Positions 1 to 6,444 of a stretch of 20,170 nucleotides of DNA are shown here, in pieces (position 1 is the first letter of the stretch; each line of letters begins with the position of its first letter). The position numbers were made by a program, and so were the translations under genes. The notes under the pieces were generated by a model. The model saw only the letters and a list, made by a program, of their open reading frames with translations, was not told where the DNA came from and did not search any database. The stretch spans positions 1 to 20,170 of the forward strand of contig JBEKEX010000020.1 in the NCBI GenBank assembly GCA_050013615.1, read 5' to 3'. Source of the stretch: JBEKEX01 sp050013615. GTDB taxonomy: Bacteria > Chloroflexota > Anaerolineae > Anaerolineales > Anaerolineaceae.

Positions 1-80
1 AGGAAAACGGTGGTGGGTGGAACTTTCTCCAGCGAGCGCCGCACGGTATCACCAAAAGAACGAGTGGATGATGCTTCCAT
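1..80 (-). CDS. N-terminus of an unidentified protein (partial, runs off left edge)
   Basis: A minus-strand reading frame begins at ATG 80-78 and is open to the window edge, giving 26 full codons (MEASSTRSFGDTVRRSLEKV, then PPTTVF). It is preceded by a good ribosome binding site (AAGGAG, about 7 nt upstream of the ATG) and by a strong promoter with two dyad boxes at 96-154, so this is almost certainly a real gene start. The pattern of a short basic helix followed by a 'PPTTVF' turn is loosely reminiscent of the N-termini of AbiEi/DUF6088-type antitoxins, but 26 residues are far too few to assign a family. The function is unknown. Confidence 0.7.
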   Translation of the reverse strand, partial: MEASSTRSFGDTVRRSLEKVPPTTVF

Positions 81-95
81 TTCAAATCTCCTTTT

Positions 96-154
96 CGAAT
101 ACTTGTTCTAGTACTAATTTTCTACAGTATAGAACAAATATTCTTCTTTGTCAA
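96..154 (-). promoter_or_regulatory. Strong sigma70 promoter with two LexA-like operator boxes
   Basis: On the minus strand a perfect -35 TTGACA (154-149), a 17-bp spacer and -10 TATACT (131-126) predict a start near 119. Two related dyads flank the start: CGAATACTTGTTCT (96-109), just downstream of +1, and AGAACAAATATTCT (131-144), inside the -35/-10 spacer. Both fit a GAAY-N4-RTTC pattern close to the Gram-positive LexA/DinR box GAAC-N4-GTTC. They also form one large inverted repeat (97-114 against 127-143), with box centres 35 bp apart. The layout is that of a tightly repressed promoter. LexA is the best guess; an autorepressor or antitoxin is the alternative. Confidence 0.7.
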
Positions 155-254
155 TAAGGCAAATAACGTGCCAAAGGAGAAGATTTGGGTTATCTATTGG
201 AGTGAAAAGAGGAAGGAGCCAACAATCTCGGCATAACAAAGATTGTGTGCGGAA

Positions 255-554
255 TCAGCTCAAGAAATCCCACAAGGTAAAGATAGCTGTTGCTGCTACA
301 AAGAGCAGGAAAATGGGCATCGGCACCAGTCTGCCCGGCCCAACGATCAGCCATAAATATAGGGTGAGGCCGGAAGACAACAGCATCAGCATGGTTGGCA
401 AACTGTGCACGGTAGCGACAAATAGACGGTAGATCACCAGTGCCAACAAACTGATGACAAAGACCATAAAATGGTCCAGCCGGGTGGCTGTGTCAAGGTA
501 ATAAATGGCGAATACCCCGATCGTAAAGGTCAATAATTTAAAGAGTGTCTTCAT
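255..554 (-). CDS. Small four-TM membrane protein, unknown function
   Basis: This 99-residue protein is almost entirely hydrophobic. Likely membrane spans lie at residues 4-20, 29-48, 52-71 and 76-96, separated by short charged or Gly/Pro loops (DTATRLD around 21-27, GPGR at 72-75). The start ATG at 554 has an AAGGAAC ribosome site about 12 nt upstream, and a plausible promoter lies at 591-620. The consistent hydrophobic pattern over the whole length, and the absence of such a pattern in the competing plus-strand frame at 148-432, argue that this is the real gene. I do not recognise a family. It is transcribed divergently from the DinB-type gene and separated from the next minus-strand gene by its own promoter. 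Confidence 0.65.
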   Translation of the reverse strand: MKTLFKLLTFTIGVFAIYYLDTATRLDHFMVFVISLLALVIYRLFVATVHSLPTMLMLLSSGLTLYLWLIVGPGRLVPMPIFLLFVAATAIFTLWDFLS

Positions 555-590
555 TTGAGCGGCCGTTCCTTTTACTCAAAGCTCGTATTA

Positions 591-620
591 ATTTTATCCG
601 CACACTGGTAAAATAGGCAA
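591..620 (-). promoter_or_regulatory. Candidate promoter for the small membrane protein
   Basis: Minus-strand -35 TTGCCT (620-615), 18-bp spacer and -10 TAAAAT (596-591), ending 36 bp before the start codon at 554. It overlaps the divergent plus-strand -10 at 609-614. Confidence 0.45.
606..614 (+). promoter_or_regulatory. Extended -10 for the HicB/DinB gene
   Basis: TGGTAAAAT is an extended -10 (TGN + TAAAAT) with no convincing -35. The predicted start near 621 leaves a leader of about 43 nt before the ATG at 664. Confidence 0.4.
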
Positions 621-663
621 GGATACATTATTCGAGTCAAATCAGTGTCACCCGGAGGGAATC

Positions 664-1386
664 ATGATCATCCGCATCGGCATGGAGAACGGTATCGAAG
701 GCCGATCGCTGGCCTGGGCGCTCGACCACCCCGGCTGTTTTGCCTATGGCAAGAATGCCGGTGAAGCACTGGCCAATTTACCGCGTGCCGTGCTGGCTTA
801 CAAAGACTGGATCGAGCAGCACACGGCCGATTCATGGTTGAAGAACCTGGGCGATTTCGACATCCGTTTGGTGGAGGCTTTCGAGTGTTACACCATCAAC
901 GAGAACTTCGAGCCGGTTGAAAGCGGTTACGAAGTGAACGCCTGGTTCCGCGATGATTGGAAGCCGCTCACCCGCCTGGATGTACAGCGCGGCCTGTCGA
1001 TGCTGGATTGGAGCCGGACCGACCTGTTGGCGTTGGTGAAGCCTCTCTCTGATCCCCAGCTCGACGTCGACCCGCGGCAGAACCAATGGACCATCCGCCG
1101 CATCCTCACCCACGTTGCCAATGCGGAATGGTGGTATCTGGACCGCCTGGACCTGGCAGGGACATCCCGTAAAGACCTGCCAGAGGATTATGTCGCCCGC
1201 TTGCAGGCCACCCGGCAACTTCTGGAACAGTGCTTCAAAGAATTGGAAGGGGTGACGCGCGTGGCCGGTAAGGAAGGCGAGTTTTGGAGCCCACGCAAGA
1301 TCCTGCGCCGCACCGTGTGGCACAGCCTCGACCATATCGACCACATCCGCCAGATGTTGGCCGAGATCGGGCCAGCATTCCAATAA
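664..1386 (+). CDS. HicB-like / DinB-superfamily fusion protein
   Basis: A 240-residue protein with two modules. Residues about 1-95 resemble a HicB-like (RNase H-like fold) domain: 'GRSLAWALDHPGCFAYGKNA' at 13-32 followed by 'GEALANLPRAVLAYKDWI' is the usual strand-turn-helix pattern. Residues about 105-235 form a DinB-type four-helix bundle with candidate metal-binding His150 (ILTHVANAEWW) and His220/His224/His227 (HSLDHIDHIRQM). DinB-superfamily members are metal-dependent thiol transferases or hydrolases in characterised cases; the substrate here cannot be read from sequence. The start is supported by GGAGG five bases upstream of ATG. It stands alone: a divergent gene upstream and a bidirectional terminator downstream. 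Confidence 0.8.
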   Translation: MIIRIGMENGIEGRSLAWALDHPGCFAYGKNAGEALANLPRAVLAYKDWIEQHTADSWLKNLGDFDIRLVEAFECYTINENFEPVESGYEVNAWFRDDWKPLTRLDVQRGLSMLDWSRTDLLALVKPLSDPQLDVDPRQNQWTIRRILTHVANAEWWYLDRLDLAGTSRKDLPEDYVARLQATRQLLEQCFKELEGVTRVAGKEGEFWSPRKILRRTVWHSLDHIDHIRQMLAEIGPAFQ

Positions 1387-1400
1387 TCTGCCTGACTGAT

Positions 1401-1431
1401 TAAAAAACAAGCCGGAGTCTGAACTCCGGTT
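1401..1431. terminator. Bidirectional intrinsic terminator
   Basis: Stem CCGGAGT (1412-1418) / ACTCCGG (1423-1429), extendable by A-U and G-U pairs, with loop CTGA. Read on the minus strand it is followed by TTTTTT (1407-1402), a good terminator for the minus-strand microprotein; read on the plus strand the T-tract is weak but it directly follows the DinB-type gene. Confidence 0.7.
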
Positions 1432-1462
1432 GTCATATTGAATTCGATCAACATTAAGCTTT

Positions 1463-1481
1463 CCTGGCTCGAAAAGCCAGG
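1463..1481. repeat. Hairpin between microprotein gene and terminator
   Basis: Perfect 7-bp inverted repeat CCTGGCT (1463-1469) / AGCCAGG (1475-1481) with loop CGAAA. No T-run follows on either strand, so it is probably a 3'-UTR structure of the minus-strand transcript, not a terminator. Confidence 0.5.
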
Positions 1482-1521
1482 TGAAGCAACAATTCCGATC
1501 AGGTCGTTATCGACCCTTTGC

Positions 1522-1608
1522 TCAACGCTCGGACCTCAAGCTCAGCAAGCTCATGGCTCCGAACACAACCATCACCAGGACGATGACCAGGATCACACCG
1601 ATTGCCAT
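1522..1608 (-). CDS. 28-residue single-TM microprotein
   Basis: A minus-strand ORF of 28 codons: MAIGVILVIVLVMVVFGAMS, then LLSLRSER and TGA. Residues 2-24 form one uninterrupted hydrophobic segment and the C-terminus is charged (R25, E27, R28), as expected of a single-span small membrane protein. The ribosome binding site is near perfect (AAGGAGGTG at 1621-1613, 6 nt between GGAGG and ATG) and is the best in the window. A promoter lies 78 bp upstream (1686-1714), and a hairpin plus a minus-strand terminator lie downstream (1401-1431). These signals together make a real gene likely despite the length. The function is unknown; a small membrane regulator or a type I toxin-like peptide are possibilities, neither shown by the sequence. 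Confidence 0.72.
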   Translation of the reverse strand: MAIGVILVIVLVMVVFGAMSLLSLRSER

Positions 1609-1685
1609 GACGCACCTCCTTACTAAACAAAACCGGGCTACTTCATCGATGATGCTTACTTCATTAACAAAAACACTTAAATAAT

Positions 1686-1714
1686 CTTATAGATACTATC
1701 GGATGGCAAATCAA
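1686..1714 (-). promoter_or_regulatory. Promoter of the 28-residue microprotein
   Basis: Minus-strand -35 TTGATT (1714-1709), 17-bp spacer and -10 TATAAG (1691-1686). The predicted start near 1679 gives a leader of about 70 nt. Confidence 0.5.
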
Positions 1715-1789
1715 AATAATTACTGTAAAAAGCAGGGCATGTGGTCATGTCGCTTCGATGCAGCCCCCAATCGACGCATTGACATCACC

Positions 1790-1798
1790 ATTATAACA
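1790..1798 (-). promoter_or_regulatory. Second candidate minus-strand promoter (extended -10)
   Basis: TGTTATAAT on the minus strand (1798-1790) is a perfect extended -10, without a clear -35. It could provide a longer (about 175-nt) leader for the microprotein gene. Confidence 0.3.
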
Positions 1799-1874
1799 AG
1801 CCCGCACCTGCCCGTGTCATAACTTGCAAAAATGTAAATCGCCGTCCTTTCTTCCAGCACTTCTCACCAACAGT

Positions 1875-1903
1875 TTCATGCTATTTTCGATCTCTACTAT
1901 ACT
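1875..1903 (+). promoter_or_regulatory. Weak candidate promoter for comEC
   Basis: -10 TATACT (1898-1903) with a poor -35 TTCATG (1875-1880) at 17 bp. It would place the start near 1910, about 63 nt before the comEC ATG. Confidence 0.3.
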
Positions 1904-1972
1904 TAACCAAGACAGCCGGCCGCAACATCACGACCGGCCACTCAAAATTCTCGTTCACCCACTCCGCCACCC

Positions 1973-4288
1973 ATGATGCCCCTCCTTTGGCTCTCATCCG
2001 CTTTCATCGCCGGTCTCCTCCTGGGATCGGTATTGAAAGCACCCTGGCAGGTCTGGATGGGAGCCATTGCCGCCAGCATCTTGTTGTCCGTGTTGGAAGC
2101 TCTCTGGGCGAGAAAAAAAGAGACCGGCGCACATTACCGGCAGTGGCGGCAGGTTTGCCCCTTGCCGCTGGGGGTGGTACTGATTTTCTTCTTCATCGGG
2201 GTGCTGCGTTACCCGGCTCCCCCGCAGTGGAATTCACAAGACCTGGCCTATTACAATGATGCGGGCAGTATCACACTCATCGCCCACGTTGCTGCCATGC
2301 CCGAAGAGGACAGCCGCACTACGCGCGTGCTGCTCGACATGGAGCAGCTCATCCCCAGCGATGGCACCCCCCAACCCTTGCACGGCCAGGCACTGGCTGA
2401 TCTATCCGGCAGCACGGCGTGGCAATACGGCGACCAACTGCAGATCACCGGTCTGCCCCAAACTCCGCCGTCCGATGAAACTTTTTCCTACCGCACTTAC
2501 CTGCAGCGCCGCGACATCTACACCCTGATCGACGCCACCCAGGTCAAGCTGCTCGAGAGCAATCGCGGCAACCTCTTCTGGTCGCTGCTCTACAAGCTGC
2601 GCCAGAACGCTTACGCGGTCATCAACCGCACAATACCGCAGCCCGAAGCCGCCCTCATGTCGGGCATCCTCTTGGGCATCGACAAAGATATCCCTGATGA
2701 CCTGACCAATGCCTTTCAGGCCACCGGCACGGCCCACATCATTGCCATCTCCGGCTTCAACATTTCCATCATCGCCGGGTTGTTCTTCTGGATGTTCAGC
2801 CGTTTTTTCACCCGCTGGAAAGCTTCATGGTTTTCCATCCTGGGAGTGATCCTGTACACGCTGATGGTCGGCGCTGGCGCGTCCGTGGTGCGGGCAGCCA
2901 TCATGGGCAGCATGGCCATCCTTGGCAGGCAGATCGGCCGGCGCGGTGCCGGCCTGAACACGCTGGCGTTCACGGCTGCCGTCATGTGTGTCTTCGACCC
3001 TTACCTGCCCTGGGACGCCAGTTTCCAGCTTTCCTTCATGGCCACCCTGGGGCTGGTATTGTTCGCCGACTCCCTGCAGCATTGGTTCACCGACCTTCTG
3101 GCTAGGCACTTGCCTGCCGGCAAAGTGAAGAGCATCGCCGGGCCGGTGGGCGATTTCGTCCTACTCACCCTGGCCGCCCAGATCACCACGCTGCCGGTCA
3201 TCATGCTCCAGTTCCAGCGTGTCTCGTTCAGCGCATTGATCGCCAATCCCCTGGTGCTGCCGCCCCAGGAATTGTTGATGGTACTGGGTGGTCTGGCCGC
3301 CATAGCCGGGATGGTCTACTTGCCGCTGGGACAACTCCTCGCCTGGCTGGTCTGGCCCCTGGCCGCCTATACCAACCGCATGGTGGTGCTGCTGTCCCAG
3401 CTCCATTGGGACATCTCGATTGGAGTTCCCAATTTCTGGCTGGTATCCAGTATCTTTGTACTATTACTGTCGGGATGGGCATTCCGCAACCGCCTGCGCG
3501 GCTGGCTGACTTCAGCAGCTATCCTGGTCGGCGTGGGGCTGGCGGTAGTGCTGGTATGGCGGGGAGTGTTGGCAGCGCCGGATCATCAACTGCACGTCAC
3601 GCTGGCTGGGATCGACAGCGGACAGGCAATCTTGATCCAGACGCCGGGTGGCAATACCATTCTGCTAAACGGCTCGGAACATAGCAATTTGCTGGCGAGC
3701 TTCCTGGACCAGCGTCTCTCGCCTTTCCGCCGCCAGTTGGACGGACTGATCATCACCGGCTCGGATGTAAATTTCCTTTCGGGGTTATCCGGCGTCGCAG
3801 AGCATTTGCTCATCAGCCAGCTTTATTGGGGCGCCGCCGTGCCATCCGATTGGTCACTGCGCCAATTGGAAACGACCACCCGCCAGCAAAGCGGCAGTTC
3901 ACGCTTATTGGAAGCAGGCCAGGCATTGGCGTTGGATCGGGATGTGTCGCTGCATGTTTTGACCGATGGCAGCGATGGTACCGCGCTGCTGCTGGAATAC
4001 TCCGGCTTCCGCATCTTGATCCCGGGTGGGGTGGGATTGCAAACACTGCAAGAGCAGACTAACGCCAGTCTGCAAAACTTGAGCGTGCTTGTTCTGGATA
4101 ACACGGATATCAAAACAACGCCGGCGCAATCTTGGGAAAGCCTCGCCGTTCCATTGGTGCTATGGAACGAGACCGATTCCCCCGCACCTGTTAGCCGCTG
4201 GACCGGGACCGATACGAGCGGATGGATCCACGTCTCGACGGATGGCCGCCAAATGCAGATCAGCAGCCAGAAGATGCAGGGACATTAA
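1973..4288 (+). CDS. comEC: ComEC/Rec2-family DNA uptake channel with degenerate C-terminal MBL-like domain
   Basis: A 771-residue polytopic membrane protein, the usual length for ComEC, which forms the inner-membrane channel for single-stranded DNA during natural transformation. The order is two N-terminal TM segments (about 3-21 and 27-43), another at 64-78, an OB-like DUF4131 region (about 80-195), and the competence core (about 220-505) with family motifs 'SGILLGIDKDIP' (230-241), 'IIAISGFNISIIAG' (256-269) and 'GASVVRAAIMG' (302-312). From about 540 the protein follows a metallo-beta-lactamase plan, but the usual D-G-G loop reads LLNGSEH (564-570), the HxHxDH loop reads ITGSDVNFLSGL (594-605) and the LLTGD strand reads LIPGGV (682-687). 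The MBL ligands are therefore gone and nuclease activity is unlikely. ATG 1973 has no Shine-Dalgarno; 1976 is an equal alternative. Confidence 0.9.
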   Translation: MMPLLWLSSAFIAGLLLGSVLKAPWQVWMGAIAASILLSVLEALWARKKETGAHYRQWRQVCPLPLGVVLIFFFIGVLRYPAPPQWNSQDLAYYNDAGSITLIAHVAAMPEEDSRTTRVLLDMEQLIPSDGTPQPLHGQALADLSGSTAWQYGDQLQITGLPQTPPSDETFSYRTYLQRRDIYTLIDATQVKLLESNRGNLFWSLLYKLRQNAYAVINRTIPQPEAALMSGILLGIDKDIPDDLTNAFQATGTAHIIAISGFNISIIAGLFFWMFSRFFTRWKASWFSILGVILYTLMVGAGASVVRAAIMGSMAILGRQIGRRGAGLNTLAFTAAVMCVFDPYLPWDASFQLSFMATLGLVLFADSLQHWFTDLLARHLPAGKVKSIAGPVGDFVLLTLAAQITTLPVIMLQFQRVSFSALIANPLVLPPQELLMVLGGLAAIAGMVYLPLGQLLAWLVWPLAAYTNRMVVLLSQLHWDISIGVPNFWLVSSIFVLLLSGWAFRNRLRGWLTSAAILVGVGLAVVLVWRGVLAAPDHQLHVTLAGIDSGQAILIQTPGGNTILLNGSEHSNLLASFLDQRLSPFRRQLDGLIITGSDVNFLSGLSGVAEHLLISQLYWGAAVPSDWSLRQLETTTRQQSGSSRLLEAGQALALDRDVSLHVLTDGSDGTALLLEYSGFRILIPGGVGLQTLQEQTNASLQNLSVLVLDNTDIKTTPAQSWESLAVPLVLWNETDSPAPVSRWTGTDTSGWIHVSTDGRQMQISSQKMQGH

Positions 4289-4315
4289 GTCCAAAGAACA
4301 TGCCCTTTTTCCGAC

Positions 4316-4321
4316 TATAAT
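4316..4321 (+). promoter_or_regulatory. -10 element upstream of galE
   Basis: A perfect TATAAT 66 bp before the galE ATG, in the short gap after comEC, with no recognisable -35. It suggests galE can be transcribed independently of comEC. Confidence 0.4.
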
Positions 4322-4387
4322 TGGTTTTGTTCATTCAAATGAAAAAAACATTACGAATCAAAACCCTTGCCATAACGAGGTAACCCC

Positions 4388-5398
4388 ATGAAATACCTGA
4401 TCACCGGTGGGGCCGGCTATATCGGCAGCACCATTTGTTCTGCACTGGAAGATACCGGTCACACCCCCATCATCCTGGATTCCCTCATCACCGGGCGGGA
4501 AGAGTTCACCCGCGGGCGCATTTTCTATAAAGCGGACATTGCCGACTCCGCTGCCGTGGAGACCGTCTTCCGTGAGCACCCCGATATCCAGGCCACTGTC
4601 CACTGCGCGGCGTTGATCGTCGTGCCCGAATCGGTGACCCAGCCCTATGATTACTATTCCGACAATGTGGCTAAATCGCTCGAGTTGTTCCGCACGCTCA
4701 ACCGGCTGGATCACAAGCGGGTGGTGTTTAGCTCGTCGGCCGCTATCTACGATGTGGTACCGGGTTTCATGGTCACGGAAGAATCGCCGCTCAAGCCCAG
4801 CAGTCCCTATGCGCGCACCAAGTACATGATGGAAATGATCCTCAAGGATTTCTGCTCGGCCTACGGCATGAAAGGCATTGCCCTGCGCTACTTCAATCCC
4901 ATCGGCGCAGACCCCAAGATGCGCTCCGGCATCCATGTGAAAGAACCAACCCACGTGGTGGGCAAACTGGTGGATACCGCCCAGGGCAAGCTGAAGGAGT
5001 TCCAGATCACCGGCACCGACTACCCCACGCGTGACGGCACGGGCATCCGCGATTACATCCACGTCTGGGACCTGGCGCGCGCCCACGTCAATGCGGTGAC
5101 GGATTTCGACCGGGCGTTCGCCCGCGCCGGTAGCCCGCCGGATGGCTACCTGGTGATTAACCTGGGCACGGGCCACGGCGTGACCGTGCGTGAGCTGGTC
5201 ACTGCCTTCGAGAAGGTATACGGCAAGACCATCAACAAGCGGGACGTCACACCCCGTCCGGGCGACATCGCCGGCTCGTATGCCAACGCCGATACCGCCA
5301 AACGTCTGCTCGACTGGCAGGCTGAGCTCTCCATCGAGCAAGGTATTGCCGATGCATTGAAGTGGGGCGAGATACGCCACAAAGTGTTATCGTTCTAG
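4388..5398 (+). CDS. galE: UDP-glucose 4-epimerase
   Basis: A 336-residue extended short-chain dehydrogenase that interconverts UDP-glucose and UDP-galactose with bound NAD, feeding the Leloir pathway and glycan synthesis in the cytoplasm. The Rossmann motif GGAGYIG is at 7-13, the Ser cluster with SSSAAIYD at 115-122, and the catalytic YxxxK at Tyr141/Lys145 (SPYARTK). The family signatures RYFNPIGADP (167-176) and 'TRDGTGIRDYIHVWDLARAH' follow. The length matches bacterial GalE, and all catalytic residues are present. A related UDP-sugar epimerase specificity cannot be excluded. The start is supported by GAGG about 8 nt upstream. It lies 99 bp after comEC, has its own -10 and ends at a strong terminator. 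Confidence 0.93.
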   Translation: MKYLITGGAGYIGSTICSALEDTGHTPIILDSLITGREEFTRGRIFYKADIADSAAVETVFREHPDIQATVHCAALIVVPESVTQPYDYYSDNVAKSLELFRTLNRLDHKRVVFSSSAAIYDVVPGFMVTEESPLKPSSPYARTKYMMEMILKDFCSAYGMKGIALRYFNPIGADPKMRSGIHVKEPTHVVGKLVDTAQGKLKEFQITGTDYPTRDGTGIRDYIHVWDLARAHVNAVTDFDRAFARAGSPPDGYLVINLGTGHGVTVRELVTAFEKVYGKTINKRDVTPRPGDIAGSYANADTAKRLLDWQAELSIEQGIADALKWGEIRHKVLSF

Positions 5399-5427
5399 TG
5401 CTTGAAACGACACCCCGCTTTCTGACG

Positions 5428-5460
5428 ATGAAACCGCCATTTCTGGCGGCTTCATTTTTA
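5428..5460 (+). terminator. Intrinsic terminator of galE
   Basis: Stem ATGAA-a-CCGCCA (5428-5439) / TGGCGG-c-TTCAT (5444-5455) with loop TTTC and one A/C mismatch, followed by TTTTTA. It is a strong rho-independent terminator 30 bp after the galE stop. Confidence 0.88.
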
Positions 5461-5641
5461 TTGCAGCAATTGTATAACTTACTGACTACCCGGGTTATGT
5501 CCAAATTGCCGTGAGATCGTTTATCCTGCACCTGTTAAAAGGCTGGGATTGAAAACTGAATTTCAGAATTGTGGATCGGAATTGGTTTGGTCAATAAAGC
5601 GGATATACACTCGTTTTTATGTAACACTGTGTTTTATCCGT

Positions 5642-6253
5642 TCACGAATCTTGTTGGACAATACCGACAAATAGAGACTGGAATGCCGCCTCAACCTGCA
5701 CTTTTATATCTCCTTTAACAATAATCAGCCCGTCTAGCCAGAGTAAAGAAAGCCCATGTGCAAGGGCCCACGCGGTTTGTCCGATTTCCGCCGGCGAACC
5801 AGGCTTGAGCAGGTTGGCAGCGCGGCATTGGTGCACGATTTTGATCACCTCCGAAAAAACGGAACTTGCGGCAGCAGTGACATTTGGATGGTCCGCTCGT
5901 TTGAAGACTTCTTCCCCGTACATAAGCCGGTAATGGGTCGGATTTTCGATAGCAAACATCACGTAGGCGACACACATGGTTTGCAAACACAACAAAGGAT
6001 CTTCTGCATTATCCTGGTAAATCGCATGCAAGGAATCTGCCAAACGGGTAAATCCTTCCTCGGCCACAGCGGCGAGGAGGGCGCTTTTATCCTTGAAGTG
6101 CCGATAAGGTGCAGAACGAGACACACCAACACGGTGAGCAAGCTCACGCATCGTGACATATTCCACACCACGTTCCGCAATCATCTTGGTGACGGTATCG
6201 AGCAGTGACGCACGCAAGTCCCTATGATGATAGGATTCTGCTTTCTCAGCCAT
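5642..6253 (-). CDS. TetR-family transcriptional repressor (WHG-type C-terminal domain)
   Basis: A 203-residue regulator. Residues about 12-60 hold the TetR helix-turn-helix, with 'VTMRELAHRVGVSRSAPYRH' at 33-52 and the following FKDKSALL. The C-terminal ligand-binding half includes AWALAHGLSLLWLDG (161-175), characteristic of the WHG-type TetR C-terminal family. I chose the ATG at 6253 because it has GGAG six bases upstream and starts just before the HTH domain; the longer frame from 6361 would run through both operator palindromes. The gene is divergent from the SDR gene at 6445, with two perfect palindromes between them, so it most likely represses that gene and itself in response to an unidentified small ligand. 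Confidence 0.9.
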   Translation of the reverse strand: MAEKAESYHHRDLRASLLDTVTKMIAERGVEYVTMRELAHRVGVSRSAPYRHFKDKSALLAAVAEEGFTRLADSLHAIYQDNAEDPLLCLQTMCVAYVMFAIENPTHYRLMYGEEVFKRADHPNVTAAASSVFSEVIKIVHQCRAANLLKPGSPAEIGQTAWALAHGLSLLWLDGLIIVKGDIKVQVEAAFQSLFVGIVQQDS

Positions 6254-6277
6254 GATTCTCTCCTCGCTTAGAAAACC

Positions 6278-6328
6278 GTTGACATTGTCAACATCGCGTG
6301 CTACAATATCAGTGTTGACAATGTCAAC
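6278..6328. promoter_or_regulatory. Two palindromic operators for the TetR repressor
   Basis: GTTGACATTGTCAAC (6278-6292) and GTTGACAATGTCAAC (6314-6328) are perfect 7-1-7 palindromes, identical apart from the orientation of the central base, with centres 36 bp apart. The first covers the -35 of the SDR promoter, the second begins at its predicted +1. Both are followed by ATC. This is the expected layout for a TetR dimer binding twice and repressing both directions. Confidence 0.85.
6279..6307 (+). promoter_or_regulatory. Promoter of the SDR gene
   Basis: -35 TTGACA (6279-6284), 17-bp spacer and -10 TACAAT (6302-6307); start predicted near 6314. The -35 is part of operator 1. The leader is about 131 nt. 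The tetR promoter on the other strand can use TTGACA at 6327-6322, but its -10 is poor. Confidence 0.75.
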
Positions 6329-6336
6329 ATCGTGCC

Positions 6337-6393
6337 CCGCATGTTCAACGTATCCCAACACCCAATTGTATACCAGGAATGTTCAACATGCGG
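6337..6393 (+). repeat. Inverted repeat in the SDR mRNA leader
   Basis: CCGCATGTTCAAC (6337-6349) and GTTCAACATGCGG (6381-6393) pair over 13 positions with one C/C mismatch across a 31-nt loop. ATGTTCAAC is also a direct repeat (6341 and 6379), and ATGTTCAACAT at 6379-6389 is a palindrome whose half-site resembles that of the upstream operators (ATGTTGAC against ATGTTGAA). It could be an RNA hairpin or a secondary repressor site. Confidence 0.5.
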
Positions 6394-6433
6394 CGGAACG
6401 CCTGACTGTCCACAGGAAACAATATCGAGATGA
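6341..6433 (+). other. Possible 30-codon upstream ORF in the SDR leader
   Basis: ATG 6341 opens a 30-codon frame (MFNVSQHPIVYQECSTCGGT, then PDCPQETISR) ending with TGA at 6431-6433, immediately on the Shine-Dalgarno of the SDR gene. It contains three Cys (C-x2-C-x6-C). There is no ribosome site upstream, so translation is doubtful; it is listed because its stop position would allow translational coupling. Confidence 0.2.
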
Positions 6434-6444
6434 AGGAGTAAATT

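Larger units (their letters stand above)
1609..1972. other. Gene-free stretch between microprotein and comEC
   Basis: No coding region is supported here. It carries the microprotein ribosome binding site (1613-1621), a minus-strand promoter (1686-1714), a second minus-strand extended -10 (1790-1798) and a weak plus-strand promoter for comEC (1875-1903). Short frames in it lack ribosome sites. Confidence 0.6.

Noticed and set aside
148..432. Plus-strand 94-codon frame
   Set aside because: Overlaps the hydrophobic minus-strand membrane protein gene, is Arg/Lys/Ser-rich in a random way, and its start lies within the minus-strand promoter.
832..1410. Long minus-strand frame opposite the HicB/DinB gene
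   Set aside because: Antisense shadow of a GC-rich gene; no ribosome site or recognisable domain.
1438..1684. Two overlapping plus-strand frames (1438-1626 and 1481-1684)
   Set aside because: No ribosome site, low-complexity composition, and antisense to the well-supported microprotein.
4358..5380. 340-codon minus-strand frame
   Set aside because: Exact antisense of galE, which has every family motif; caused by codon bias.
5466..5510. Imperfect inverted repeat (CAATTGTATAAC and GTTATGTCCAAATTG)
   Set aside because: Several mismatches and a wide spacer; no promoter or gene relation that would give it meaning.
6254..6361. 36-residue N-terminal extension of the TetR protein
   Set aside because: It would translate through both operator palindromes; the ATG at 6253 has a good ribosome site and fits the family start.
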